A stretch of DNA of 64,000 bases from Lunularia cruciata. Lineage: Eukaryota; Streptophyta; Marchantiopsida; Lunulariales; Lunulariaceae. The stretch lies in NCBI GenBank assembly GCA_948567375.1, contig OX419755.1, positions 8,995,001 to 9,059,000 on the forward strand, given 5' to 3'. The notes beneath the pieces are model-generated. The model had not been told where the DNA came from. It worked only from the letters and a program-made list of their open reading frames with translations, and made no database searches. Shown in pieces: positions 1 through 14,010 of the stretch. The translations under genes and the position numbers were made by a program. Position 1 is the stretch's first letter. Each line of letters opens with the position of its first letter.

Positions 1-165
1 AAGCGCATTCGGGGTACTCGCCATCCACGTATGAAATACTTGGTACATTGGAAAGAGTACCCCTTTTATGAGGCAACATGGGAGCCAACAGCCAACTTGA
101 CCCACACACCATTGTTAGTGAAATCTTTTGAGCAACAACTTTGCACCGAGGACATTGCATCTTAA
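1..165 (+). pseudogene. Chromodomain tail of a Ty3/gypsy polyprotein (element A0, 5' part outside window)
   Basis: The first frame is open from base 1 to a TAA at 163-165 and encodes 54 residues. It contains the C-terminal half of a chromodomain (KYLVHWKEYPFYEATWEP), the chromatin-reading module at the end of chromovirus integrases. It is followed by a purine-rich tract (about 164-175) and a family-A LTR, so this is the 3' end of an element whose body lies to the left of the window. The visible part has no stop, but whether the whole polyprotein is intact cannot be judged. Confidence 0.85.
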
Positions 166-177
166 AGGAAAGAGGTT

Positions 178-940
178 TGTAATACCAGTAGCTAGACAGA
201 TGATCTAGAGATGAAATTTAGTTTGGTAATATCTGGAAGAATGTTATACATGATGAACTAAGTAGATCAAATAGAGGTATCACCAAAAGAGTACTTCTAC
301 TAATAGACCAAAAACTGAAACATGCTTGGAAACTTTAGAATCAATAGCTAGGCATATGATCTGAAGGTGAAACTTGGAGTGGTGACATCTGGAAGCATGT
401 CATATATGATGGAAAATGTAGATTAGATAGAATTATCACCAAAAGAGCACTTCTACTAACAGAGCAGAAGCCAAAATAGGCCTGAAAACTTCAAAGGCAA
501 TTTTGGAGGCCTAAATGAATGAATTAGGCCTTGAAATGGTGCAGATCCACCCCCATCTTCCCCACCAATGGGAGAATGGCTGGCCTTCCCTCCCCCTCAG
601 TTTGCCTCATTGGGAGATTTCCAATGGTACCTCATCCATGTGATTCTAAGATTTGTACAAGAAGATACTCTAAAAGATTTCTTCCGATCAAAGCCTGTTT
701 CAACCAGATGGGACCAAGGCTGACATGTCATCCATCCAAGTAAGTAATCTAAGGATGGAGCTTGTTGATCAGCACCTATCCATGTACATAATCCTATGGT
801 GGAGCGTCCTTGGAGGAGATCCTCCTGCACTATATAATAAAGAGAAGGTGTTCCTTTGGGGCATCGAAGGATTGAGTGTGAAATCTATAATTCTCTCTTA
901 TATCTCTTTTGAAGAGTTCTCTTGTCCTCAGAGTACTACA
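178..940 (+). repeat. 3' LTR of element A0 (family A, 763 bp)
   Basis: It begins TGTAATACC and ends ACTACA, matching the LTRs at 38635, 56106, 59729 and 62992. It is preceded by the polypurine tract of the same element. The U3 part holds two diverged tandem copies of a roughly 155-bp unit (starting near the two ATGATCT motifs), and a TATA-like CTATATAATAAAGAG motif lies near 831. The right flank is a truncated family-B LTR, so A0 inserted into B0. Confidence 0.88.
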
Positions 941-1114
941 TATTCCAAGAAAGTAGCTCAAGGAAGCTTCTTGAGAAGCTTCTCAAGAGCTTTGTATGCT
1001 CACTATAAATACTAAAGCCAAAGCTCATGCTAGGCATTCAAAGTTTTCCACACTCAAGTGTCCCAATGTGATATTCCATTCTCTTATTTCTCCCCTCGAT
1101 TTAGATCTTTTACA
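941..1114 (+). repeat. Remnant of 5' LTR of element B0 (family B)
   Basis: This matches the last 170 bp or so of family-B LTRs: GAAGCTTC blocks, a TATA-like CTATAAATAC near 1003, and the terminal TCTTTTACA. The left part was separated by insertion of A0. The usual primer-binding site is missing directly after it because internal sequence has been deleted. Confidence 0.82.
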
Positions 1115-4100
1115 TAAAGAGAACACCTTTTTGAGAAGAAGAAGAGTGAACCAAACTAGAGGTGACTATGCAAGAGCCAAAACACTTGGAAGAAGCCATG
1201 TAGTTGACTAAATGCTTTGATTCCTTGGTTGCAACAACTTGGTTTTGACCTTGACCTCCATAGAACCTACCAATACACTACACACAGGTGGAGGAGCCGA
1301 CACCAATGGATATTGATGCCATCCAACAGAGACCACTTGGCACTACAAATAGAGAAAGTGACAAAATGGTGGTTATTTTTATTGTCACCAAATTGGACAT
1401 TGCATTATTGATTTTCCACTCAAGAATCAGCAACCCCAACAAATTGCCTTGATGGAGTTTGTGGAGAAAAATGATCAAGGAAACAAGGAATCACAATAAG
1501 AGATTTTGAGCCATCTACTAGGAACTTAATTCATTTCAATGGAATTGAAGGCTAGGTCTATACAAGTTTGCTTCACTTGCAAGGTATGATATCTGATCAT
1601 TGTTGGAGGATTTTGGTAGATTCTACAAGTTAAAGAATTGCATGTCTATGCAATTAGCAAATGAATTAAATATTCCTATCAAGCTAGTAATTGGAAATAG
1701 ATTGATGATGGTGGATGGTAGAAAGGTTTTGCATCCCGTACCTCACATCCTATTATATTCAAGATGAGAAAGAAGTATGTGGAGTGTATAAGGTTTGTAG
1801 TGGAAACTCTACACTATGATGTCATTTTAGGTTTGCTTTGGCTTGAATATCATAAGGTTCAATTTGATTGGACCCAACAACAAATTCAAGTACAACACCA
1901 GGTAAGAATTTTTGATTAGATTGTCTAGTACCTTTGAATAAAACACCTAAGAATAATCATTCCCAAGATGAAGAGTTTATCATGAGAGCAGCCATAGAGC
2001 AAGCTTTGAAGGAAGATAAGTCCCAAGATGAGAATTTTATCAATAAAGCAACCATAGAGCAAGCTTTGGAGGAAGATAAGTCTATTTTGGCAATGTGGAT
2101 CAAGTTGATTGCCCATGGAGAATCTGAGGAGAGCCAAAAACCTCATCAAGCAATGGTTGATCAAATAGTTTAGGATTTTTTAGATGTGTTTCCAAACAAT
2201 CTGCCATAAGGATTACCCTCCAATTAGGGTATGCACTTCAAGATTGAATTATTACCAAGAAGTATTCCAATGAGTAGACTAATCTATTGGCTCTTGCCAA
2301 AGGAGTTGGACTAGCTTTGAACAACATTGGAGTTGTTTGAGAAGGATTTCATATGATATAGTACATCTCCTTGGGAAAAACAATACTATTTGTGCCAAAA
2401 GAATGGAGAACTTTGCATCTATATTGATTACCGTGGTCTCAACAAACAAATAATGAAGAATGCATATCCCTTGCCTCAAATTGATGACTTTTTTGATCAA
2501 TTGAGTGGAGCATGATACTTCTCCAAGTTGGACCTCCAAAGTGGCTATTGGTAGATTCAAATTGACAAAATATGTACAAAAGATTTTGTACATCTTCTTT
2601 TACACAAGGTATGGGCATTTTGAATGGAGAGTGTTACCTTTTGTGCTCACTAATGCTTTAGTAGTCTTCATGGATCAGATGCATTGGGTCGTGGATGAGC
2701 TATTGGATCAATAAGTAGTGGATGATATTTAATATGTAGCAAGATAAGGTAAAATACACAAATCATATGTGAGAAGTCCTAAGATGACTACATCAATAGA
2801 AGTTTTACTACAAGAAGTAAGTCAAAGTGCACCTTTTGGCAAAAGAAAGTTACCTTCTTGGATCACAAGATCTCATTGGAGGAGATCAAGATGGAAGAGG
2901 AGATGATCAAGACCATTATTGATTGGCCTACTCCAAAGGATATTATACAAGTATGAGCATTTAGTGGATTGGCAAGTTTTTACCAATGGTGCATTCACTA
3001 TTATGCTCATGTGACCGTACCATTGACCAACCTCTTGGAGAAGACACTTGAGTTTTTAGTGGACAGCCAAGCACAAAGAAGTATTCTAAAAGTTGAAACA
3101 TATGGAGTCTTCAAGACCTATTCTTCAACCATATGATCCTCAACTACCTTGTGTGTTTGATTTTGATACTTCTAACTTTGCGATTGGAGCCGTGTTGTAG
3201 TAGGAATTTTGAGATAGGTTACATCACATCACCTTTGTGTCTCATAAATTAAACATTACAAAAGGAATTACTCTACTTGAGATTGAGAACAACTAGCAAT
3301 GGTATATGCCACCAAGGTATGGGGACATTATCTCTTGGAGAAACAAGTGATCATGCAAACAATCATAAACCCTTGTTGCAGTCATTACATTTGGAACACA
3401 TGAAGAGTCAACATTATTGATGGGAGGAACAACTATAGTTGTTTGACCTCAAACTTGAGTACAAACCTGGTAGGTCCCATGTCATCCCCAATGCCCTATC
3501 ACAATGATCTGATTTGAATTCTCTTCCTCTCATCACAATGGCAATTACGACAATGTCAATCAAATCCAAGGTCAAAATTGAATTAAGGATTACTTTACAA
3601 CAAGATCCCTTCTTTTAAATAGTACATGGTCGTCTTGCTGCACATGACAAGGAATACAACACCTTCTCCTCAAAAAGGCCTTCTATTTTGGGAGAATTGG
3701 ATCTATGTTCCAACCAAGGGTGATCTATGACTTGTGTACCTTCAAGAAGCTCATGAATTACTACTTGTTGGTCACATGGGTGTGGAAAAAACCTTGGGTA
3801 CCCTATAATGCCAATGTTGGTGGTCCAACATGGCACAAGATGTTCAAGAGTTTGTCTGATCTTGTGATAGATGCCAACACATCAAGGCCCAACAACCAAA
3901 AACCGAGTGGACTCCTTCAACCACATCTTATCCCATCTGTTTGATAAGAACATATGAGTGAACACGTTAGATTTCATCACATCTTTGCCCAAGACAAAGC
4001 AAGGTCACACAACAATCATGGTGTTTGTGGATAAGCTTAGTAAGAAAATCCATTTGGCACCAACCTTTGATATAGTGAATGCTTCAACATTGGTCAAAAT

Positions 4101-5053
4101 CTATTTCAATAATATCTTCAAGCATCATTGGATGCCTTGTGTACTCATCTCTAACCGCAACCCTTGTTTCATTAGGAAATTTTTGCAAGTATTCTTCCAA
4201 ATACTTGGCACCAAACTTACTTTATCCACGGCCTATTGTCCTTACACTAATGGTCAAACTAAACGTGAAAATTAAACCTTGGAGGATATACTTCATGCTT
4301 TCATCAACGTTCACCATACCAGTTGGGATGAGTGTCTTGCAGCAATTGAATTTACTTACAATAATTCTAAACATACAAGCATCAGATTCTCTCTCTTCTT
4401 CCTTAATTTTGGCCAAGACCCACTTGTTCCAAACTTTCTTCTTGCTTCACCTCCATATCATGTCCTCATACTTCCACCTTGTTGACCACCATATCCCAAT
4501 CCTTACAACAAGCCAAATCTCATCTCCTTATTGTTAAAAATTATCAGAAACAATATGCAGACCAACATCGTTGTGATCTCACTTTTCAACTTGGTGATAA
4601 GGTCATACTTTCTTCTATTAACCTACCCCTACCACTTGATATCCAAGTCCATAAACTTGCTCATAATTTGATAGGTCCATTTGATGTCACTTTAATCATT
4701 TCTCATGTTGCTCATTGACTTTGCCTTGTATTCTCATATACAAATCCACCTTGTCTTTCACATTTCCAAGTTAAAACCCTTTGTTTCAAATCCATCTTCC
4801 TTTCTTCTCATGTCCAACTCCCTCTTCCTCCCATGCCTATCAACAACCATGAAGAGTATGAATGTATCCTTGCATGTTGCTCCTTCAATGTGGCCACCCA
4901 CAACATATTGAGTACAAGGTTCTTTGGAAAGGGTATCCCCTTCATGATGCCACTTGGAAACCTCTTTCTCATCCATAAAATGCACAAAAAACCATCCAAG
5001 AGTTTGAAGCTTCAATGGTGACCAGGACGTCACCAACTAGCAATGGGAGAATA
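1115..5053 (+). pseudogene. Decayed gag-pol of element B0 (Ty3/gypsy chromovirus)
   Basis: The sequence runs through the end of gag (about 1150-1500), protease (about 1545-1910), a spacer with two 60-bp repeats (1961-2080), reverse transcriptase (about 2170-3050, with recognisable KNAYPLP-like and FEWRVLPF-like stretches), RNase H (to about 3500), integrase (about 3700-4450) and the integrase C-terminus with a chromodomain relic (about 4480-5020). It aligns by eye along its length with B1 and B2. Most of gag is missing by deletion right after the LTR. Stops and frameshifts are present throughout, so no protein can be made. It is the most degraded B copy here. Confidence 0.88.
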
Positions 5054-5480
5054 TGCAACAATATGGTGTTTATTGACAAGTTAGTCAAGACTAACAAAGT
5101 AGCAAATAAGCAAAATTAGCCTAAAATATTCTAAAAGCATCTATGAAGCTTCTTGGTACCTTCCAAGTATTGTGTAATGTGCATGCCAAGTGGTGACTCA
5201 TAGGAAGAAGCTTCTTAGGAAGCTTCTTGGCTAGTTTAGCTTGCATGCCAAGTAGGCAGCTTGTAGATAGAAGCTTCTTGAGAAGCTTCCTAGTTAGCTT
5301 GACTTGCGTTCTAAGAAAGCGGCTTTGAGGAACCTTCTGAGAAGCTTTTCAAGAGCCTTGTATGTTTCACTATAAATACCAAAGCCCAAGCTCATGCTAG
5401 GCATTAGGAGTTTCCCACATTCAAGTGTCATAATGTGATCTTCCTTCTCCTATTTCTCTCCTTAGTCTTGGTCTTTTACA
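5054..5480 (+). repeat. 3' LTR of element B0 (family B, 427 bp)
   Basis: It starts TGCAACAATATGG (family consensus TGTAACAATATGG) and ends GGTCTTTTACA. It contains the GAAGCTTC-rich region and a CTATAAATACC TATA box near 5371. The heat-shock-like blocks are partly eroded compared with B1 and B2. Confidence 0.85.
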
Positions 5481-8400
5481 CTTCACATATGAGTTCTTTG
5501 TAGTCCAAACTCCTTGTAGTAGTAATCTTTGGACTAGTAACTCAAAGAAGAAAAAGAGGAAGTTTCTTTAAAGTAGAATTAGTGTGTTCCAAAGACAAGT
5601 GGAAAATAATTGTAAATGTACATAATAAGAAGATTAAAAAATACAACGGAGATTAAAAAATGCAATTTTGATAAATCTTTGCATTTTTCCTAATCACTAG
5701 ATTTCTTAGCTCCAAATGGCCTTTTGCTACTTAAGGCTCCCATTTAATGTAAATATCATTCAATTTGGTAGAAGACAAATAAAGTTAAAGTGCCTTAGCT
5801 TTTTACAACTTTGCTTAATTCTTTGATGTGTAGATATTGAGGAATATTTGTAGTGAGAGTACCAAGAAACTTTTGTATTTGATCCTTGTTATTTGGGATC
5901 TTTTGTGTGTGATCCTTGGTATAGCTCTCCTAAAACAATGCCTTTATGAGACTTGAGTGACATGTAATGATGATAACACTCAACAAAAACAAAGATGAAG
6001 AATATTCACTAATGCAAAGAATGTTCAAAAGAAGAAGTACCTTTAGAGAAGGGTTGAAGGTTATTTAGAGTAGGAACCTTTGTAGTGAAGTAGCCTCTTT
6101 GCATACAACTAGATCATCACTTTCAAAGTTTAGCAAGGATTTATTCTTTGTGAATGTGATCTTTCCTTTTACTCTTTTTTTGTAGAGCATCTTGGTGACA
6201 ATAATCTCTTTTAGGAGTGGTTTTTGCCCAAGAGGTTAAATTTGCAACAATAAAAAAGTACATTGTGATATTTTTCATTAAATCTGACCATTCTGAACCA
6301 TATCTTCTTATGAACACCTGTTTCTTGCTATTTTACAACTATTTGGTCAACATTGTGTTCTCACAAGGAAGATTTAGGGACATAGCATCTGTTCATACCC
6401 TCTTCCATTTTGACAAGACACAACATCTTGTAAAAACATGGAATATGTCACCTATCTTTTCCCCAGGCAAGGAATTAAATGAGTATGGGTTATAGCCTGG
6501 ACCAAAGTATCCAAGATAAACAAGCTACAAAATCAGGCTCTCCTAATGGAGAGCCCAAAACCCTCAAGCCTCCCATTGGAAACTAGAACCTTGGTGGGAA
6601 GCCCAAGGGAGTGAATATAGCTTATGGACTCCAAACCTTGAACTTAAGAGTCTAGACTCATAAACCCAAGGTCTCTAGGTAGAGTGTAAAATCAAGCAAA
6701 GGCTTTAATTACATCATCCAAAAGATCCAATATATGTGTATAATTTGAGAGTGAAAGAGATATGATAGAAAAGTGACTACAATTTATGTAAAGCTATGGA
6801 GGGAGTTATGGCAAATAGAGGTCCCTTAGGGGATCTCTTTGTCATGTGCATTCAGTAGATGCTAGCTATATGAACTCCCCTATGGTATTTATACAATAAA
6901 GATATCTTTATGTCATAGAAAGTATTCATAAACCGGATCAAGAAGTGGATCTGATCCCTTGTTAAACAAGGAGCACAAAACAAAGCCAAACAAGAAAGGT
7001 TATTGAAGGCATTGGGGCATCCACTTGGACAACCACCCAATGAGGATGGATGTCCAAGAAAGCTCAAATGCTAGCAATAATCATATTACAATCTCTTAGA
7101 GTAGCCACAACAAAATGGTGTGGAGACAAAAAGGGTAAAAAGGAGTGTCAAAGTTATAAATAAATAATATAGGAAACTAAATATAAGAAAAAATTCCTAA
7201 TGGCAATGGGTAAACCATTGGATGTCTCCTTTAAAAAAATATGGAGCTAGGATGCTACAAAATAGACAAGTAGCTCTAGAGGGTGCATTAGATCCAATGC
7301 AAAATGATGATAAAAATAATAGAGAAGGAGGAAAAATTAATTTGATGTGTTTGGTGAGAGACAATCATGTAGGTGCTCAAAAACCAATCTCAACGGCACA
7401 TCCATTGAGAATTGTAGGGAATGAAGTACAGTATGAGCAAAGAAGGACTTTATAAGTAATAGCTCTTCTCTCTTGATGATTGTCATGGAGGAAAGAAAGA
7501 AGGTCATAAGTGGCAAATGGATGGAGACAAATAAAGTATTAGTGGAGAAAGGTGCATCTAGAGAGTGCTTTGGGAAACATGTTTATACTGACCTACTTGA
7601 CCTAACATCAAGGAATGATGAAGACAATAATGCTTTGGGAGTAAATGGAGGCTATAAAGACTCCATAATCTTTTTTCTATTGGTTGAGCCCGTATGGTAT
7701 AGTCATCTTGTAAGGCTGAACAATCCTCTCACAAAATTTGATGAATACCAAAGATAATCTCTCATGTTCTTGATGCAATCTTGTGGGCTAAAAGAAGTAA
7801 AGTTTATTGGGGAAGAGTGCTAATAAAGTCCAAGTAGAGATATATCTCTCTTGGTCATCTGCAAAAATAGCTTATAATAGTAAGGGAGGGATGTAAAGGC
7901 ATAAGTATCTTGGTATACATATCTGGTCTAGGTAAACCAAGTCAAAATGGCTTGAATACAATTAAGAGAATTTAGCCATGAGGATGAGTTTGGCGGGGCT
8001 TGAATAGAGAAGACATCAGCAGAAAGAAGGTCTAGAAGATAAGAAAGGAAGTTGCCTCTACTGTTGTCTGCAAATATCTAGATCTCCCCTTTGTTGTGCT
8101 AACACAATCCAAAAATTATTGTGTGCACTAGTGATGAGGTGATTTATGGAAATTCATGGATTTATGCTAAGGGTATAGTTGGAAGAATATAGTCATGTAT
8201 TGGTGGTAGGTTGATAAGTCAATGAGGAACGACCATTGTAATGAGATCAAGAATGGATGTGACAAAAGATGTGGGATTTTCCATATGAGAATTAACCTAT
8301 GTAGGGTACTCCACTAGTACGGGCAAAATATGTACCATTGAGATCAAAGGGACTCCATCTAGATAAACCTAATCAATGTTGTAAAAGTTGATTATTGGGA

Positions 8401-11400
8401 TCTACTCTATGAGTCTACATAAGGAAGATGGGTTGCTAGATGAGAAGTGTCATCAAAGTAGATCATACAAAAGGAGTATGAGGTGCTAGATGTGGAGTGT
8501 TGACTATGGTTATTCCTTTCAACTCCCATGCCAAAGAACACAATATAAGCTTTGTAAGATACTCTACAAAAATTATTCTCACATACAAGAATACAAAGAA
8601 CAACACATAACCAAAAGATGGAATCATGGAGCAAAAACTACACACCTAGAAACAACAACAAAAGGATTTAAAAGAGAAGACAAAATAAACATAAAAAACA
8701 AGAAAGAAAAATGAGATATGTTAGAAGGTCATATCTACAACCAAATGAGATCATTGCTTCTCCAAAATAGGCTATACTCAAGTTTGATCTCCATTGCAAG
8801 GCATGCATCTCTCATAACCACTATTACTACTATTTATTGCAGTTTCTACTATTTATTATCCCATCTCAAAGTTAACAACAATAAAATATCCTAATGTCCT
8901 TTTTTATTTTGATTTGGATCTTTGAATGAATAAATATTTTCTACTTCCAATAGCTTTTGTGTTGTTAGTAAGATTGGAAGCTCTTTAATAATAATTGAAA
9001 TATAAAATTAAAAATATAATTGACCAAAAAGAAAATAATTTTGAGATTCTAATTTCATTATCAATATCAATGTAAATTGATCAAGGTTTAGTATAAAATT
9101 AGATCATTAAAAATTAATAGAAGAAATGAAAGTATAATGATAAAATCCTTGGCCATCTCAAAGCTTTGTATACAAATTGGGAATGCCATATTGGTCATCT
9201 CATCTAAAACTAATTGTAAAATAGTAAGTAAAATCCTCTAAAATGAGCAAAAAGTTATCAATTGAGGAAATATGGAACTTGGCTTGTACATCACTTTCTA
9301 CACTAGGAAAAAATTGACCTCTAAAGAGTAAGCATATAAATAAGGATCATAATAATGGTATAAAATTGCATGAATTTACTAAGATCTACTTGAATCTTTT
9401 TAAACTCTAGAGATAAAAAGTCCATGAAAGAAAAGAGTGTCATACAAGTAATAATTCTCTTGCAAACTAAAATAAAATTAGAAATTGGAAGTCATTGAGT
9501 CTTTTATCATAATTATATAAGAAGAAATGTTAATAATTTTCTTGAACTATGTAGAAAAAACTTGGCTATTACATGATGCATTGAGTACATGGGCTTAGAA
9601 AAGTAGACAATATTATATCCATATGCTTGTTAAGACACATCCTCTTAACATTTTTGGGGAGAGCAATTACAACATACATCACTTATTTGATAGATATGAT
9701 GGTATTTTTGGCCCTACAAATGTAAAGAAGATGTACTTGATAATAAGACAAAAAAATTACAAATATGATAAGAGAACATCAATAAGTAGATAAGTATATG
9801 CTAATGAGGCTATTGGCAAATAATAATTTAACAAGATAGATTAATAAATTAAATGACATTGACTTTAACCTGATCTTGGAAGTCCTCATTCCAAAGACAA
9901 AAGAGAAAGTTGAGATTGAGTCAGATTGAAGATTTGTAAAATAATCAAACAATTTGTTTAAAAGGAGATAGGTCTAAGGATGGGAGTGCTTGGATTGTAC
10001 ATTTATAAGTTCTTGCTTGTCTTAACATAAACAGGAATTTAGAAGTCATGATACTCCAAAGTGGGCTTGTGATTATAGAGACTTAATGAGCTTGATGATA
10101 ATTGCATAGATGCATATGGCATGCTCAACTTATGGAGATAACCATTCACTTTTCAATAACATAAGAATCTCATAGGTAGTCTCTTGATATCCTAAAGTGT
10201 TCTCATAAGTAGGTAAGTGATATACATGTATAAGAGAGGGAGAAAGAAAGATCCATATAGTTACATCTCTACCTTAGTAATAAAAAGGAAAAACTTGTGA
10301 TAGAATGGATAGCATGGAGCTTACTCAATGGTGTATGGATATAAGAATCCTTGTGTTTATGCATGGTCTAAGTAAGCTTAAGAAGAGAGAATCAAATATG
10401 AGAGAAAACTCTCATACAACATGGACAAAGAGGATTAGTGTATGGAGAGATTTACAACTATAGAAGATGAGATGACTTTTGATCTCATCTATAAGCATCT
10501 ATACATTCTTCTATGTTGTGCTAGGCCTACTTCTATCTAAAGGTAGTTGAAGCAAGAATATATAGACACATGATGGATATTTGGAGGTGTTGTAAAGCAA
10601 CCACAGTAGAAGAGGGTAGTCTTGAGAAACCCTAACTTGTTGATAAATGGAGTTGTGTGGCGGTTGATAGAAGAGATTGTGGAGCAAGATGCACCATTTA
10701 ATGTAGTAGGTATATCTCTATAGGACTATCATTAAATACAAGGTTCTCCCATGGCAAGAGCAAGAGAAAGTGCTATAAGTTTAGTTTGAAGGAGTAGATA
10801 TCATCCATTTAAACATTATGGGTGTAGATCAGGAGAATTGTTTTAAAGGATGGTTAATACAACAAACATAGAAAATGTAAGGAGTATCACTTATGATAGT
10901 ATTCCTATTCATGTACAAAAGAACAAAAGGAGACATCTATTAAGTGGATGTTACTTAGAACCAAATTAATAATACAAGAAATAAATTTCACCAAAGAATT
11001 GAGTAGATGAAGATAATATGCATCAATAATAAAAATAAGAAAAATAAAATTTACAAAGAAATAAAAGAATTGCAATGTAAAAGGGAGATGAGATAGTGGG
11101 ACAAAAGAGAGGTGGTCTACCTCGAACTATTAGTGAAATCATGCAAAATGCCACTCAAAAGAGTAAAAACACAATATGAATATTTTCCATCTAGAGCCAC
11201 ATCTATATGACCTTAAACTTCTGGAAGTGTTATTTCCACCACACTTTTTTCTATTTTCATTTAACCCCATATTCCATCATTTGGATTAGTTTAAAGTTGA
11301 ATAATTTACAATGTTGTGGTGGAAATAGAAAAACGTGTGATGGACTTAGCACATCTCTAAACTTGTCTATAAGTACCTCTTGTATGCCTTATCCATGAGA

Positions 11401-13195
11401 AATGAGAAATATGGTACATTGAACCAAGTAAGAGCAAGTCTACGAGTAAAATTGGAACAACAACTTCCGATATTAAATTGTTATCAAGAAGCACCTCATA
11501 AACATTGTGTCCAAATAACAATAACAATAAGGGTGTATAAGCAAGCCATGGGTCATAAATCATCCCCAATTTATGAATTATTGTCATGTGGATAATATTT
11601 GATCCTTGTGCACTTTTATAAGAAGTAATGATAATTTTTCTTTGGTTATCTAGTTATGATAACTAGTGATTAATTTGTTTGGAAAATATTATTCACCAAA
11701 TTTCACCTATTTTGGTCAGATAAATTAAAATTAGGCTTAAAGTGTCAAAATTATATACCTCAAGATCTAATTAGTACAATGCATATCGTTGTAATCAATA
11801 TACTTCCGTCCTAGCCTTACATACTAGCAATCCTTTAATATAACAACTTGAATATTAATCTTGAAGAAATTTTATTAATGGTAATCTGGATGCAAATCTC
11901 ATTTATTTTTGAAAAGTTAATCTTAGGTGATAATCTTTTAGTAATCTCTCAATGTTAATCTTCTTCTCAAAGATAAACCTACTTCAAATAGTGATATTAT
12001 ACGCTTTTATAACCTTGCATTCTTTCTTTATCTATTGTAATTTTAAATTTTTTTTAGATAATTGATATCACAATATTAACTTTATATGATCTTTAAACCT
12101 TATATCTTATTCATGGTGAAAATGCTCAAATTTACCAATATTTCTTTTATCTAAGGTGACAACTTGAAGTCTTTATTGATTCTTTTGTAAATTAATGATA
12201 GATATAATAATAATAATAATTTTAAAATAAATAATTTATTGAAAATAAAATCCATATATTAATCAAAATAATAATATTTATAATTAATATTTCAAGTTTA
12301 ATTAGACTAGTTTAATATACCAAAGCATATTTTAGTATGAAGAAGATTATAATTTTTTATATTTGAAACGAAATATATTTTGAACCAGATAAGCAATGAC
12401 AAATTATACTTGAGAATAGTATATTGAAAATTGTTCAAGATGAGAAGTTTGCAAAGCTGTGTTTGGGAGAATGAATCTATTAGTTAGAAACAATGAGGAG
12501 CAAATTACAACTTCTTAGAGTGGAAATTTCTTTTAATGTCCTTGAATTATAAAACTAAATGGCTCATGTAGTAATAATACTTGTAATATTCATAAATTAT
12601 ACTTTGTAAAATTTACTTACACTTTCATTGATATAAAATCACGTAATTGATCGTCTGTATTTTTAATAAAAGTTATCTAAAAATTCAAATACAAATGAAA
12701 TAATCCATATTCATGACAAAGACCTTCATAGAAGTACCACCAATATAGATCTTGAAACATTAATATTCAACTTAAATCATAACTACTAGTTGATTTGCAT
12801 CGAAGTGTGAATTATATACAAAATGTTATTTTAACTAGCTAATTATCTAATAATATTTCAAAACTAGCTCATTGTGTGATGTCATTATAAATGGCAAATA
12901 CTAAAATTTATCTAGATCCATCCTATTTATTATTTTTAGCATGATATTTATTTTGAAATTTTCAAGAGAATTGTATTTTAAAGTATGAAAGAAATAAAAA
13001 TTCCTATTTTCTTACTAAAATGTTTCCTTTAATATAAGTCAGGTGATATATCTTTTAATCATACATCAATTTAAAAAGAAAATATGAAAACTTATAAACT
13101 GATATATAACTGAAAAGTAACTTTTTAACTGTTGTATAAAAATCAATGAAAAATTTCAGATAATTTGGAACGAAGGCACATACTTTCTCTAGATC
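5481..13195. other. AT-rich region without recognisable genes
   Basis: No open reading frame of convincing length or known family was found on either strand. Open stretches around 6217-6495, 7222-7757 and 8407-8714 have no recognisable motif and are flanked by stops. The AT content rises visibly from about 8800 to 13150. It is probably old, unrecognisable repeat sequence and non-genic DNA. Confidence 0.6.
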
Positions 13196-13939
13196 TCATG
13201 ATGTCAAATAAAGAAATAAATTAAACATATAGTACCGAGAAAATAAAACAATCGCCGGTTTATTCTTGATTCGCTTTACGACGCTAACTTCAAGCCGGGA
13301 AGAGGTGACTGAAGAAGCGACGGAGAAACTCACTTCCTGAACGCCGGTGACTGACTTCCGGCATGATACAGAAGCCACGAGGAGAAGGAGGGATACGGTA
13401 CGAGAGACGGACAGATTACGGACAACAAGGACCGCCGCCAGCAATTGGGCCAACTCCACTGTAAACCGCCTCTACTGGTAACTTCATCTGCGGGAGTGCA
13501 TCTGGGTACAGCGAGTTAAACGCATGTTCCTAACTCTAGTAAACATTTCAGAATACACGTGCGAACTCCCGATATACACTCCCGCCGCACTCAAACAACC
13601 ATACTTCTCAATATTTTATCCTACATGTATACGTCTATATATCTTTAGACAGAATGCGACCGTATTTATGTTGCTCAGACAATACGTATCAACTCACTCT
13701 GACCACTGTGTCCACGTGGCTTCTGTTACACGCGAGCACGAGATGTGGACGAGTATATATATGATGATATAAACTGACTGATTTCTGGAGTAAAATATTC
13801 TTTTCCTGTTCTGTAGATAGATTAGGCTATTTTTTTTGACGTGACTTTTGCCCAATCCGTTTAAAATCATTTGCTTATTGGGAAATGGTCTCGGAGCGGG
13901 TGCTGCAAGTCATTTAAAATCCCTCACTATATGATATAC

Positions 13940-14010
<71 letters not shown>

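Noticed and set aside
7222..7757. Two adjacent plus-strand frames in the left AT-rich region
   Set aside because: No recognisable domain and no visible splice connection. They may be parts of an old repeat, but I cannot support a family.
13196..13459. Minus-strand frame of 87 codons with a hydrophobic start
   Set aside because: It could look like a signal peptide, but the tail runs into AT-rich sequence and no partner exon was found.
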